Origin: Mycobacterium sp. SVM_VP21
GTDB taxonomy: Bacteria > Actinomycetota > Actinomycetes > Mycobacteriales > Mycobacteriaceae
Direction of reading: 5' to 3'
Assembly: GCA_024758765.1 (NCBI GenBank)
Contig: CP101406.1
Coordinates: 2,976,001 to 3,040,000 of the forward strand
DNA length: 64,000 bases
Both the position numbers and the translations under genes were made by a program. The notes under the pieces are model-generated. The model ran no database searches and was not told the origin of the DNA. It worked only from the letters and a program-made list of their open reading frames with translations. Positions within the stretch are counted from its first letter, which is position 1; every line of letters begins with the position of its first letter. Shown piece by piece: positions 53,009 through 61,718 of this stretch.

Positions 53009-53662
53009 ATGGTTCCCAAGGCAGCCGCACCACCTCAGCTGTACGTGCTGGCAGGCGTCAACGGCGCCGGCAAGAGCAGCATCATCGGCGCGGCGATCCG
53101 CGATAACGGCGGCGAGTACTACAACCCCGACGAGGCCGCGCGCGAGATCATGGTGGCCAATCCCGGACTGGGTCAGACCGCGGCCAACGCAGCCGCATGG
53201 GAGCAGGGACGAAAGTTACTCGAACGGGCCATCGACCAGGGCCTCGATTTCACTTTTGAGACCACCCTGGGCGGCAACACGCTACCGCGATTGCTGGCCG
53301 AGGCTGCCAAGCGTCGGGTCGACGTTCACGTCTTTTTCATTGGGCTCGCCAGTGCCGAGGCCCACATCGGGCGAGTACGACAACGAGTCAACGCCGGCGG
53401 ACACGACATTCCCGAAGCCGATATCCGCCGCCGCTCTCGCCACAGCCTGATTAATCTCGTGACACTGCTGCCGGTGCTGGCCCAGCTACGGGTTTATGAC
53501 AACTCGGCGGCCGCCGACCCCGCGACCGGGAAGGCGCCGCAGCCACTCGTGGTGATACATATGCAGCGTGGACGCATCGTCGGGCCGCCCGATCTGACCT
53601 CTACGCCCACCTGGGCCAAGCCCATCGTCGCGGCGGCCCTGGAACTCAGCCAAGCACACTGA
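53009..53662 (+). CDS. Zeta-toxin family kinase
   Basis: A 217-residue P-loop kinase with Walker A GVNGAGKSS (16-24), the NPDEAAR acceptor loop and FETTLGGNT, as in zeta toxins that phosphorylate UDP-amino sugars and poison cell-wall synthesis. Family-based inference only. Its stop codon (53660-53662) abuts the remains of a second sulfotransferase gene. Confidence 0.87.
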   Translation: MVPKAAAPPQLYVLAGVNGAGKSSIIGAAIRDNGGEYYNPDEAAREIMVANPGLGQTAANAAAWEQGRKLLERAIDQGLDFTFETTLGGNTLPRLLAEAAKRRVDVHVFFIGLASAEAHIGRVRQRVNAGGHDIPEADIRRRSRHSLINLVTLLPVLAQLRVYDNSAAADPATGKAPQPLVVIHMQRGRIVGPPDLTSTPTWAKPIVAAALELSQAH

Positions 53663-54388
53663 CGGATCCACTTCATCTCGGGCCTGCCGCGCTCGGGGTC
53701 GACGCTGCTGGGCGAGATGAGCGCCCGCAACGAATTCTCGGCGTTCATCGACGACGCCAAGCGCCAGCGCATGCTGCACGGGTTGTTCGACAACTTCTAC
53801 GCCGACTCCACCGCCGAGGTCATCTTCGACACCAACCGGGCCTGGTGCGCCTGGATGCCGGCGATCGCGCAGTTGTTTCCGGACGCGAAAGTCATTGCCT
53901 GCGTGCGGGATATGCCGTGGATTCTCGACAGCATCGAACGTCTGATCCAGCACAACGTCTTCACCCCGTCGTCGATCTTCAACTTCCAGTCCGGCGGCAC
54001 GGTCTACACCCGCGCCAACGGTGTGGCCGCCCAGAACGGCATGGTGGGCGCACCCTATGACTCGCTCAAACAGGCCTGCTTCGGCGCGCAACGCGACCGG
54101 CTGCTGTTGATGCAGTACGAGACCCTGACCACCGACCCGGCCAAGACCATGCACGCCATCTACCGGTTCCTGGACGAACCGGCCTTCGACCACGACTTCG
54201 ACCACACCGACTACGACGTCACCGAATTCGACGAACGCGCGGGCACTCCCGGCCTGCACACCGTGCGCGGGACCGTCAAGGCCGAACCCCGCGAAAGTCT
54301 GCTGCCGCCAGACCTTTTCAACCGCTTCATCAACGACGCCTTCTGGCGCAACCCGAATCGGATTCTCGACGGGTTACACATCGTGTGA
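53663..54388 (+). pseudogene. Degenerate second copy of the sulfotransferase gene
   Basis: From GGATCCACTTC onward this is nearly identical to 51666-52467, but the initiator ATG is lost and the reading frame is preceded directly by the zeta stop codon. A 78-bp in-frame deletion has removed the segment equal to 51706-51783; the same CTGCTGG heptamer flanks it in the intact copy. The 5'-phosphosulfate loop remains but precedes the first usable ATG (53717), so a 223-residue product would lack it. The last residues diverge from copy 1. Probably inactive. Confidence 0.85.
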
Positions 54389-54484
54389 GCACCTTGTCTC
54401 CAACGCATTAGGGGCAAATTCTCCGCTTCGGGTATTTCGCAGAATGCCCTCCGGGCGATCTGGCCGTGGTCAGCCGTGACGAAC

Positions 54485-54518
54485 GCGGCCGCCGGGACGT
54501 AGGAGACCCGGCGGCCGC
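54485..54518. terminator. Perfect 12-bp hairpin between convergent genes
   Basis: GCGGCCGCCGGG (54485-54496) and CCCGGCGGCCGC (54507-54518) pair perfectly around a 10-nt loop. It lies 16 bp past the PGRS stop codon and downstream of the sulfotransferase remnant, so it probably ends transcription from both sides. There is no U-tract. Confidence 0.75.
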
Positions 54519-54533
54519 GACCGATGGTTCCGG

Positions 54534-57230
54534 CTAACCCGGCTGCCCGTCGGCGCCCTTCTGACCGGCGGTGCCGGTACTGCCGTCCGGATTGCCGGTG
54601 CCGCCCGCGGCACCGGCGCCACCCGCGCCACCGGTACCGGGCGTCCCGGCTGTGCCGCTGCCGGTGGGTGTGCCGCTGTTGCCACCGGCCCCGCCGCCAC
54701 CACCGGCGCCACCATCACCGCCGGCTCCCTGGGAACCGTTGGTGCCGTGAGCACTCACACCACCCGCACCGGCAGCGCCACCGACACCGCCGGTACCACC
54801 GACACCGCCGTTGCCGCCGGCAAGGCCGTTGCCGGCGCTATTGGTGCCACCAGCTCCACCCATGCCACCAGCACCGCCGGTACCACCGACGCCGCCGGCA
54901 CCGCCCTGGCCACCGTTACCGGTATCCGAGGTGCCACCCGCGCCGCCTTGCCCGCCAGCACCTCCGGCGAAGCCATTGACGCCTGTACCGCCGTCCGCCC
55001 CGCCGACACCACTGGTGCCGGGTGCACCCCAGCTGCCGTAGCCGCCCGCGCCCCCGACGCCGCCGACACCGCCGTCGATACCGCCCGTGCCGGCGCCGCC
55101 GGCGCCACCCGTGCCGCCAGTAGCGCCAACGCCGCCGTAAGCGCCGTTGCCGCCGGCACCACCGTTGCCGCCGTCACCCGCGTGGCTTGGCCCAAGTCCG
55201 AGATTATTGGTGGGAGTAGCGACACCACCGCTGCTACCGCCCGTCCCGCCGTCACCACCGACACCACCGGCGCCGCGATGGCCTGTGAAACTATCCCCAC
55301 CGGACCCGCCGTACCCACCAGCCCCGCCGTTTCCGCCGGACGCGGTACCGTCGCCGCCGTTGCCACCGACACCACCGACACCACCGGTACCGGCCTCGAC
55401 TGAGCCGCCTCCGCCGCCTTGGCCGCCATTGCCGCCCACGCTGACGACACCGTTGCCGGTGGCACCGTTGGCACCAGCCCCGCCAGCACCACCGGTGCCA
55501 CCGACGCCGCTGCTATCGACGAAACCACCATGACCGCCGGCACCTCCATTGCCTCCAACGCTGTAGATGGTGCCGTCGTCGTTCCAACCTGTGCTGACGC
55601 CGCCCGCACCGCCCACACCGCCGACACCACTGGCGTCACTACCAAGGAAGTCGCCACGCCCACCTACGCCGCCGTTGCCGCCGGCGTAAGTGCCGGTACC
55701 ACCGGCACCACCGGCACCACCGGTGCTGCCGAAACCGCCCGTGCCGCCATTGCCGCCGACAGTCTTGACAGTGCTGTCGTCGGTCGCGCCGTTTCCGCCC
55801 GCGCCACCGTTTCCGCCGACCCCAGCGACCCCGTCCTCACTGCTGCCGGAGCCCCCGCCGCTTCCGCCGTTTCCGCCGTGGCCCGCGGTGGCGTCACCAC
55901 CGTTACCACCATTCCCCGCGGCGCCACCGGCATTCTCCCCGAGTGAGCTGCCACCTTCACCGCCGGCGTTGCCACCGTTGCCCCCGTTGAGGCCGTCGCC
56001 GCCGTTTCCACCGTCGCCGTCGCTGCCTCCAATATTGCCGTTACCGCCTTGGCCGCCGATACCGCCGTTGCCGCCGTTACCTAGATATTCACCGGTCGTG
56101 GGATCTTGGTACGCGTTACCGCCGGCCGCACCGTTACCGCCATTGCCGCCGTCCCCCATCTGGCCGGTCTCCCCGAGGGAGCCGTAGGTCTTAGCGCCGG
56201 CCGCGCCACCGGCACCACCGTTACCGCCGCGGCTGACGAAAGTGCCGGCGCTGCCGCCGTTGGGGTGCGCGGCAGTACCGTCAACCAACGCACCGCCGTT
56301 GCCCCCGTTGCCGCCGTTGCCGCCGTTGCCACTATCGCCGATCAGGAACCCGCTTTGTCCGCCGGCACCGCCGGTACCACCGGTGCCACCAACGGTCGGC
56401 CCTTGAACGGCGGGGTTGCCTGTCAAGGAGGCCGGCGCACCTTCGGCACCGGCGCCTCCGTTGCCGCCGATGCCCCCGTTGCCGAACAGCCAGCCAGCTC
56501 CATCGCCGCCGGCACCACCATTACCGCCCACTCCGAACTTAATGCCGCTGCCCACACCGGTGATGCCGTCCCCGCCGTCCCCGCCGTGGCCACCCACGCC
56601 CATGAATGAGCCACCGGCACCGCCGGCACCGCCTGCAGCCCCGGCACCACCGTCGCCGCCGACGCCACCGTCGCCAATGAACCCACCTGCTCCGCCGGCA
56701 CCGCCAACTACGCCGGCGTTCGCACTTTGGTCGTAGCCGGCGCCACCATCGCCGAACCACAATCCGCCCGCACCACCATCGGGGCTGGCCGCCGTACCGG
56801 CCGCGCCGTCACCGATCAAATACAGCCCCGACCACTGGTTGATGGCGTTGTCGACTTGCTCACCGAATGAGCTATTGATCCAGGCTTCCAGACCGGTGTG
56901 GATCGGGGTGTAGACCCACTGATCGAAGACCTGGGCATAGTCGATCGACGCCGACGCCGACGCCCCCGCGCCAGCGGCATCGAGCAACGAATCCACCGAC
57001 GCCCCACCACCGGTGAACGTGGAATCCCACGCCGTCACCCAGGAACTCACCTCGGCCCCCAACGTGGGATCGACACTGGACAGGGAATCGATGATCGGAT
57101 CCAGCATCAGATCCAGCTCATCAGCGCGCGCCGACGGCGCACAAGCCAGCGGGGCCATCCCGAAGGCCAAGAACGCACCCACCGCACTGGCGCGACGGCC
57201 ACGCGGGCTGCTGGTGTGACGACGACTCAT
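54534..57230 (-). CDS. PGRS-repeat protein with a Sec signal instead of a PE domain
   Basis: An 898-residue protein. Residues 1-38 look like a Sec signal (basic MSRRHTSSPRGRR, hydrophobic core, cleavage near ARA-DE). Residues 40-130 form a helical domain (LDLMLDPIIDSLSSVDPTLG). GDGAAGT and GGLWFGDGGAG then lead into about 750 residues of Gly-Gly-Ala/Asn repeats ending ADGQPG. The canonical PE N-terminus (MSFV...) is absent, so ESX-5 targeting by a PE/YxxxD signal is not supported. Start ATG follows AGGAGAGG. It lies 87 bp after the GjpA-like gene. Confidence 0.88.
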   Translation of the reverse strand: MSRRHTSSPRGRRASAVGAFLAFGMAPLACAPSARADELDLMLDPIIDSLSSVDPTLGAEVSSWVTAWDSTFTGGGASVDSLLDAAGAGASASASIDYAQVFDQWVYTPIHTGLEAWINSSFGEQVDNAINQWSGLYLIGDGAAGTAASPDGGAGGLWFGDGGAGYDQSANAGVVGGAGGAGGFIGDGGVGGDGGAGAAGGAGGAGGSFMGVGGHGGDGGDGITGVGSGIKFGVGGNGGAGGDGAGWLFGNGGIGGNGGAGAEGAPASLTGNPAVQGPTVGGTGGTGGAGGQSGFLIGDSGNGGNGGNGGNGGALVDGTAAHPNGGSAGTFVSRGGNGGAGGAAGAKTYGSLGETGQMGDGGNGGNGAAGGNAYQDPTTGEYLGNGGNGGIGGQGGNGNIGGSDGDGGNGGDGLNGGNGGNAGGEGGSSLGENAGGAAGNGGNGGDATAGHGGNGGSGGGSGSSEDGVAGVGGNGGAGGNGATDDSTVKTVGGNGGTGGFGSTGGAGGAGGTGTYAGGNGGVGGRGDFLGSDASGVGGVGGAGGVSTGWNDDGTIYSVGGNGGAGGHGGFVDSSGVGGTGGAGGAGANGATGNGVVSVGGNGGQGGGGGSVEAGTGGVGGVGGNGGDGTASGGNGGAGGYGGSGGDSFTGHRGAGGVGGDGGTGGSSGGVATPTNNLGLGPSHAGDGGNGGAGGNGAYGGVGATGGTGGAGGAGTGGIDGGVGGVGGAGGYGSWGAPGTSGVGGADGGTGVNGFAGGAGGQGGAGGTSDTGNGGQGGAGGVGGTGGAGGMGGAGGTNSAGNGLAGGNGGVGGTGGVGGAAGAGGVSAHGTNGSQGAGGDGGAGGGGGAGGNSGTPTGSGTAGTPGTGGAGGAGAAGGTGNPDGSTGTAGQKGADGQPG

Positions 57231-57317
57231 GTGAACACCTCTCCTGTCAAAAATCCGAGTGGAAAAACACGCAAAGGGAAAAGGGAAAAGGGATTACGGG
57301 TATAGGGCCTGGGCCGA

Positions 57318-58481
57318 TTACAGCCAGGACCCGAGGTCCTGCAACCAGCCCGACACATCGGTGGCCATCGCACTGGCACCACCGTCATCAAAGAAATCGG
57401 TGGGAATCGTCGGCAGTGTCACACCGCTTAACGGCGACCCCGACCCATCCCACCCCAACAACGAGGCGATCGTCTGCGCCCAGCCCTCCCACGCCCCCAA
57501 CGGGCCTACCGCCTGACCTGGAAGGTCCAGGGTGCCCAGGACGGGGACACCGCTGAAGTCCAAGCCAACGCTGTTGAAGATGGAACCCCCAACTCCAGAG
57601 TCAGGGCCCACGCTGCCAGCACTCAGCAGCCCACCGAACGCAATATCCAGATTCTCCATGGTCATGCCCGGTGGGAAAACATGGAAGCCGTTGATCATCG
57701 GCAGCAGCGAGTCGAGGTTGAGGGTCGCTCCGTTGAAGTAGGCGCCCACCATATTGGCCAGCGTCGTGTTCCCGTCGTCCCCGGCCGTCATGCTGTTCAG
57801 CAACGCAACCCACGGGCTGATGGACGGACCCAGCATTCCCATGATGATTCCGCTCTCGGGCGACGCCAGGAAGTCGATAATCGGCATCACCGTGGCGGGA
57901 TCTGTGCCCGCCGGTAGGTAGCCAGGAGCCTCGTTGAACATGAGCAGATGGCCTGGGTCACTCCCAAGCGGGTTCCCGTTCCCATCAAGGGTGTGGCTGA
58001 GCACTGTGTCCGTGGTGGCGGTGTTGGCGCCTTGTAGCCCATAGCCGGTCTGCACTGCCGACAGATTGTTCTGCATCTGGGTGCTGATACTCGTGACACT
58101 GTTGCTGGTCGGGTCGTTGAAGAAGTCCTGCAGGTAGCCGGCCATGTTCGCGGCCATCTGCTGCATCCCCACACCGGGCGCCACAAAGAAGGCGTTCATC
58201 AAGGCCGTGGAGTTTTCGGACGCAGTGTTGTACTGGGCGATCCACGGCGCCAGCAGATCCGGCAGCGAACCGCTGCCGGTGGTCAGAGCCACCTCGCGCA
58301 TCTGGTGGACGGCGGGCGACGGCGCGGTCACCGGCGTGGCGGCGATCAGGCCGGCACCGACGACCGCGACGCCGACGGAGGCGTAGGGCCGAAGGGTTTG
58401 CGTTGAGCCTGCGCGCTTTCGTGGGAGTGCGCGGGCGTGAGGCGAGCGCTGATTCCCGTTGCTGCGGTGCTGACGAGCCAT
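57318..58481 (-). CDS. GjpA-like secreted envelope (outer membrane porin family) protein
   Basis: A 387-residue protein with a basic N-terminus, the LRPYASVGVAVVGAGLIAATP export segment split here as RPYASVGVAVVGAG, and VHQMREVALTTGS after it, which resembles the GjpA family annotated as porins in mycobacteria and Gordonia. The body is Asn/Gly/Ser-rich with few charges and ends in an aromatic GSWL. ATG 58481 was chosen because GGAAGGGA precedes it by 7 bp. It is probably co-transcribed with the PGRS gene. Porin activity is not shown by the sequence. Confidence 0.65.
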   Translation of the reverse strand: MARQHRSNGNQRSPHARALPRKRAGSTQTLRPYASVGVAVVGAGLIAATPVTAPSPAVHQMREVALTTGSGSLPDLLAPWIAQYNTASENSTALMNAFFVAPGVGMQQMAANMAGYLQDFFNDPTSNSVTSISTQMQNNLSAVQTGYGLQGANTATTDTVLSHTLDGNGNPLGSDPGHLLMFNEAPGYLPAGTDPATVMPIIDFLASPESGIIMGMLGPSISPWVALLNSMTAGDDGNTTLANMVGAYFNGATLNLDSLLPMINGFHVFPPGMTMENLDIAFGGLLSAGSVGPDSGVGGSIFNSVGLDFSGVPVLGTLDLPGQAVGPLGAWEGWAQTIASLLGWDGSGSPLSGVTLPTIPTDFFDDGGASAMATDVSGWLQDLGSWL

Positions 58482-59239
58482 CTGTGGGTCCCTTCCTGCG
58501 GGCCAGTTCATGGGTCAAATCTGTTGCGTGAATTGGGTAACCGGAGACGTCGTTGTCCAGGCCGCCCAAACTTCTCGGGGCCGCCACCGGCCGCGCCTTG
58601 GGGAGAGGCGACTGGTGCTTGCCCAACCTCGCCGGCTAAGCGGGGGAAGACGGGTTGAACCTTGTCTGCGTGACGCCTTCCGACGAGAGCGAGCCAAAAC
58701 TTACCTGGCATAAACCTAAATCGCATATAGGTTGGTGACATTTTTCGAAATTAATGATGGCTTCGAGTGATTCTGCAATCCAGTTGCCGACGATATCGCC
58801 TGTTCATCCGCACTATAAGTCGACTTTAGCAAAGCTCACCAGATTTCGATATCGTTCAATTCAAAATTACTCGCCAGTAACTATCCGACGTGGAGTCGAG
58901 CCCGTCTTTGACTTTGCCATTATAGGATGTCTAGGCCATTTACCAGCAATATTGTCCATTGAAGCATTTGCCAGATTTCCCGAGAGGCTGCCGTCCGCGA
59001 GGCAAGTTAATGCCCAGATGATGGCTTGCAGGCAAATTACTAGATTAGAGAATTCTTTTCGTAGTGAAGTAATTTCCGCGGGTCAAAGCTGGCCGATCCA
59101 GTCACTAAGCTGCGGCAATGCAGGAGATTAGCCGGCGCCACGACATCAGCTGCCTAAGAAATGCTTCGTTCAATGACGTGCGCCACAAACAAGGAATGAG
59201 TTCGCGCGCCCGCTAAACCGAGCCGACAGCCACCGAGCG
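58482..59239. other. AT-rich intergenic region upstream of gjpA-like gene
   Basis: About 58690-59110 is much lower in GC than the window as a whole. An inverted repeat AACCTA/TAGGTT (58713-58733) may be an operator for the GjpA-PGRS genes. A 125-codon plus-strand frame (58754-59131) has no recognisable similarity or convincing start context and is not called as a gene. Confidence 0.45.
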
Positions 59240-59767
59240 TCAGCCTCCGGACTGCCAACCAGCCCGACGCCGCTTGGACTTCGCCGACGCCTTCAACGGC
59301 ACGCTGATGCGCCGGCAGCTGTCCCCCAGGGCGATCATCTGCGGGCGTGACATCGGAGCGAGGTAGAACACGCGCACCGACTGGGCATAGGTCCGAGCCG
59401 CCGGCCGGACCATCGCCCGGCCCTCCCGGGTGATGGTGGCGATCACACCGCGCCCGTCGGCCCGGCTGCGGCTGCGACGAACCCAGCCCTGTGATTCCAG
59501 CCGGCGCATCAGCTCGGTGAGCCGGCTCGGTGCCAGCACCAGCGCGTGGGCCAGATCGCCCATTCGTGCTGACCCATCGGCGGATCGAGCGAGCGCGTCC
59601 AACACCAGGAAATCGAACAGGCTCAAGCTGTGCTGGGCGAGCAGTCGACGGTTCACCATCGAGAGCAACAGCGTCGACGATTCCAGGAACACTTGCCAAC
59701 ATCGCTGCTCGATCTCATCGAGACCCGGCAAGTGATGCGCTGGGGTCTCGGCACTGTCGTCCTCCAC
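59240..59767 (-). CDS. MarR-family regulator, array unit A
   Basis: A 175-residue MarR protein with the array's N-terminal signature (LPGLDEIEQRCWQVFL), HTH (LAHALVLAPSRLTELMRRLE), wing DGRGVIATIT and an intact C-terminal dimer helix (RPQMIALGDSCRRI). The GTG at 59767 aligns with the GTG of the other units; an ATG 162 bp upstream is open but not conserved. TACCGT (59776-59781) ends 8 nt before the GTG. The palindrome at 59931-59948 lies 163 bp upstream. Confidence 0.85.
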   Translation of the reverse strand: MEDDSAETPAHHLPGLDEIEQRCWQVFLESSTLLLSMVNRRLLAQHSLSLFDFLVLDALARSADGSARMGDLAHALVLAPSRLTELMRRLESQGWVRRSRSRADGRGVIATITREGRAMVRPAARTYAQSVRVFYLAPMSRPQMIALGDSCRRISVPLKASAKSKRRRAGWQSGG

Positions 59768-59775
59768 GGCGGGCG

Positions 59776-59781
59776 ACGGTA
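59776..59781 (-). promoter_or_regulatory. Unit A -10 box (TACCGT), leaderless-type
   Basis: TACCGT is followed by CGCCCGCC and the GTG start. In mycobacteria a TANNNT box 6-8 nt before a start codon usually means the transcript begins at the start codon. Confidence 0.6.
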
Positions 59782-59930
59782 TCCAACGACTTCGCCGGAT
59801 CTGCGAAGAAACTTCGGCAAACTCCGCCGCCACTTTGGATCCATCGACCACCAGCGACGGGCGGCAACGTTCCGGCGGTGATAACACGCTGGTCATGGGC
59901 CACTTCGATCCCGGCCAGAAAACGGCCAAA

Positions 59931-59948
59931 TTGAACTATCTAGTTCAA
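59931..59948. promoter_or_regulatory. Array palindrome A
   Basis: TTGAACTATCTAGTTCAA: perfect 8-bp arms around TC. This is the most symmetrical of the five array sites and the likely binding site of a MarR dimer. It is 163 bp from the unit A start. Confidence 0.75.
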
Positions 59949-60292
59949 GGTGAAAACTACTCCCCGGTAGGTTTCTGTAACGCGTTCTAGCGCACTTTGT
60001 GAATAGCCGCACCCTGTATCGGATAGCTTAAACCTCAGTTCAAAGCTAGTAAAGGCCTAAATTGTAAGTTTGCTGCATATCCTAGTAAAGTAACCTGTAC
60101 TAATTGACTACGCGCCGGCGCGTAATACTGCCGGCAAACATCGCGGGACAAAGTCGTGACACGTCCAAAACCACCACGGCCCAGTGTCATACGTCGGCCG
60201 CAGCGCGGCCCCCAGGAGTGGCCTTCAGCCCTCCGAGCGCCGATCATGCTCAGCTACTGCTCAATCCGCCGGCAAGTGTCGACCCGACTAGA
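59949..60292. other. Intergenic region between array units A and B
   Basis: No supported gene. It contains a perfect 16-bp palindrome TACGCGCCGGCGCGTA (60109-60124), possibly a terminator or binding site, and a GTTCAA half-site near 60038-60043. Remnants of the unit B C-terminus (DTCRRIEQ in frame, followed by stop) occur at 60254-60278. Confidence 0.5.
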
Positions 60293-60724
60293 TCATTTGC
60301 TCGAACCGGAGTTGACCGCGCCAGTGCGCAGGTACCCCAGCGGATAGGCCTCCAACACTTGGCGCAGACGCACGTGGCCCGCACTGGTGATCCGGGGCAG
60401 GATGCCACGCGGATCGGACCGACTTGGACTACGGGTGACCAGGTCTCGCTTCTCCAGCCGCCGAACCTGGTTGGCCACACAACTCGGCGCCACGCCCAGC
60501 TCCCGCGCCAGGGCATGAAGACGGTGGGCCCGCCGATCTGGCGTGCTGAGCAGCTCCAACAGCAGCACGTCCCGAAGACTTAGGCCGTGTGCGCCCCGCA
60601 GGCGCACGTCCAGTGCCATCGCCGCAGCGGCCGAGCAGCTCAGAAGCTGCCCCCAACGGTGTGTCTCGAAGCCGTTCCGTCCGGCCGGCCACGGCATGGG
60701 CCACCCGTCGTGTGTCTCGTCCAC
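60293..60724 (-). CDS. MarR-family regulator, array unit B, C-terminally truncated
   Basis: A 143-residue protein with the shared start VDETHDG, the HTH (LARELGVAPSCVANQVRRLE) and wing DPRGILPRIT. The C-terminal dimer helix is missing: the reading frame ends at 60293 in NSGSSK, while DTCRRIE, matching DSCRRIN of unit C, appears in frame just after the stop, so small indels probably destroyed the tail. TAGCGT (60733-60738) ends 8 nt before the GTG; palindrome at 60890-60907, 165 bp upstream. Confidence 0.75.
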   Translation of the reverse strand: MDETHDGWPMPWPAGRNGFETHRWGQLLSCSAAAAMALDVRLRGAHGLSLRDVLLLELLSTPDRRAHRLHALARELGVAPSCVANQVRRLEKRDLVTRSPSRSDPRGILPRITSAGHVRLRQVLEAYPLGYLRTGAVNSGSSK

Positions 60725-60889
60725 GGCGCGCGACGCTAGCGAATGGCGCAGTGACCACGCGGGCGAAAGGCACGACCCACAGCAGTTCGCGTGGATTTGT
60801 CAGGGCGCCAAAGTACTTCGGCAACACGTCACTTGACCGGATGTCGCTGTTCAGCGAGATGTTGTGCCCCGCAACAGAAAACCACCGCT

Positions 60890-60907
60890 TTGAATTATGT
60901 AGTTCAA
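60890..60907. promoter_or_regulatory. Array palindrome B
   Basis: TTGAATTATGTAGTTCAA: same TTGAAN-N6-GTTCAA form as site A with one arm mismatch (T for C). It is 165 bp before the unit B GTG. About 30 bp downstream on the transcribed strand, ATCTCGCTGAACAGCGA (60844-60860) is nearly identical to the block at the same distance in unit E. Confidence 0.7.
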
Positions 60908-60941
60908 TGCGGAAGTCCCCGAGTCGGCCCCAACGCCCGCC

Positions 60942-61457
60942 TCAGCGCACAGCTTTGAGTGCCTTCCGGCGCCCATTCGTGCTGAGAGAATCGTTGATCC
61001 GTCGGCAGCTGTCAACCAGATTGACCATCTGGTCGTGCTTGAGCTGGTTGAGGTAGTGCACGCGGATGCCCTGCGCGTAGGTCTCCATCACCGCGTGCAG
61101 ACGAGTATGCCCAGCACTGGTGATCCGGGGCAGGATGCCGCGGGGGTCGCCCGGGCTCGGGCTGCGAGTGATCCAGCCATGGCCTTCCAACCGGCGGATC
61201 TGGGTGGACAACTGCCCCTGCGTCACACCCAGCGTCTCCGCCAAGACACACAGCCGGTGCTCCCGGCGCCGGGGCCTGCTCAGCAGCTCCAGCAGCAGGA
61301 CGTCACGTATCGAGAGATCATGGGCGCCCTTGAGGCAAACGTTCACTGCGTCAACGACATTCAGCGAGCAGGCCAGAAACTCTTGCCAGCAGTGCTGCTC
61401 GATTCCATTGAGCCCAGGTAGCCAAGCTATTGCCTGAAGTTCATGCATCTCGTCCAC
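60942..61457 (-). CDS. MarR-family regulator, array unit C
   Basis: A 171-residue, full-length member: N-terminal LPGLNGIEQHCWQEFL (14-29), HTH about 71-96 (LAETLGVTQGQLSTQIRRLE), wing GDPRGILPRIT (103-113) and an intact C-terminal helix (HDQMVNLVDSCRRI). GTG 61457 is preceded by TAACAT (61466-61471) with 8 nt between. The palindrome at 61624-61641 lies 166 bp upstream. Target genes are unknown. Confidence 0.87.
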   Translation of the reverse strand: MDEMHELQAIAWLPGLNGIEQHCWQEFLACSLNVVDAVNVCLKGAHDLSIRDVLLLELLSRPRRREHRLCVLAETLGVTQGQLSTQIRRLEGHGWITRSPSPGDPRGILPRITSAGHTRLHAVMETYAQGIRVHYLNQLKHDQMVNLVDSCRRINDSLSTNGRRKALKAVR

Positions 61458-61623
61458 GGCGCGCGATGTTATCGAAGGATGCGCCGCAGAAACGGGGAAC
61501 GCGTGTCAATTCGGGCATCTCGCGACGGATTCACCCCGTCGAGAATAGACTTCAGCAAATGTTCATTCTCCATGAATGCCCAGCTCAGATGAATATTTTT
61601 ACCTTCGTCAGATAACCGTCGGG

Positions 61624-61641
61624 TCGAACCAATTCGTTCAA
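61624..61641. promoter_or_regulatory. Array palindrome C
   Basis: TCGAACCAATTCGTTCAA, the most divergent arm of the set (TCGAAC for TTGAAC) but the same spacing. It lies 166 bp before the unit C GTG. Confidence 0.6.
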
Positions 61642-61718
61642 ACGGAAACTAATCAGTTTTGTTCGACCGGAAATTACTCTGTTGGGCAGCCAAGAATCGG
61701 TTCGCCAGGACGCGCTTG

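Larger units (their letters stand above)
51658..54388 (+). repeat. Direct repeat of sulfotransferase gene flanking a Phd-zeta module
   Basis: Two same-orientation copies (51666-52467 and 53664-54388) flank a 1.2-kb segment containing the Phd/zeta toxin-antitoxin pair. The repeat ends coincide with the zeta stop codon on one side and the sulfotransferase stop on the other, which suggests a tandem duplication that captured the module, or insertion with duplication. Confidence 0.8.

Noticed and set aside
54747..56760. Several Pro/Ala-rich or Thr-rich plus-strand frames and possible CRISPR-like repeats
   Set aside because: They are shadows of the GGX repeats of the PGRS gene; the repeats are short, irregular and coding, with no CRISPR spacer structure or cas genes.
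58754..59131. 125-codon plus-strand frame in the AT-rich patch
   Set aside because: No recognisable motif, no ribosome site or leaderless promoter, and codon composition does not look mycobacterial. It could be a foreign gene but the sequence does not support a call.
59768..59929. Longer start for unit A at 59929, next to the palindrome
   Set aside because: The extension is not shared by the paralogs, while the GTG at 59767 with TACCGT 8 nt upstream is.
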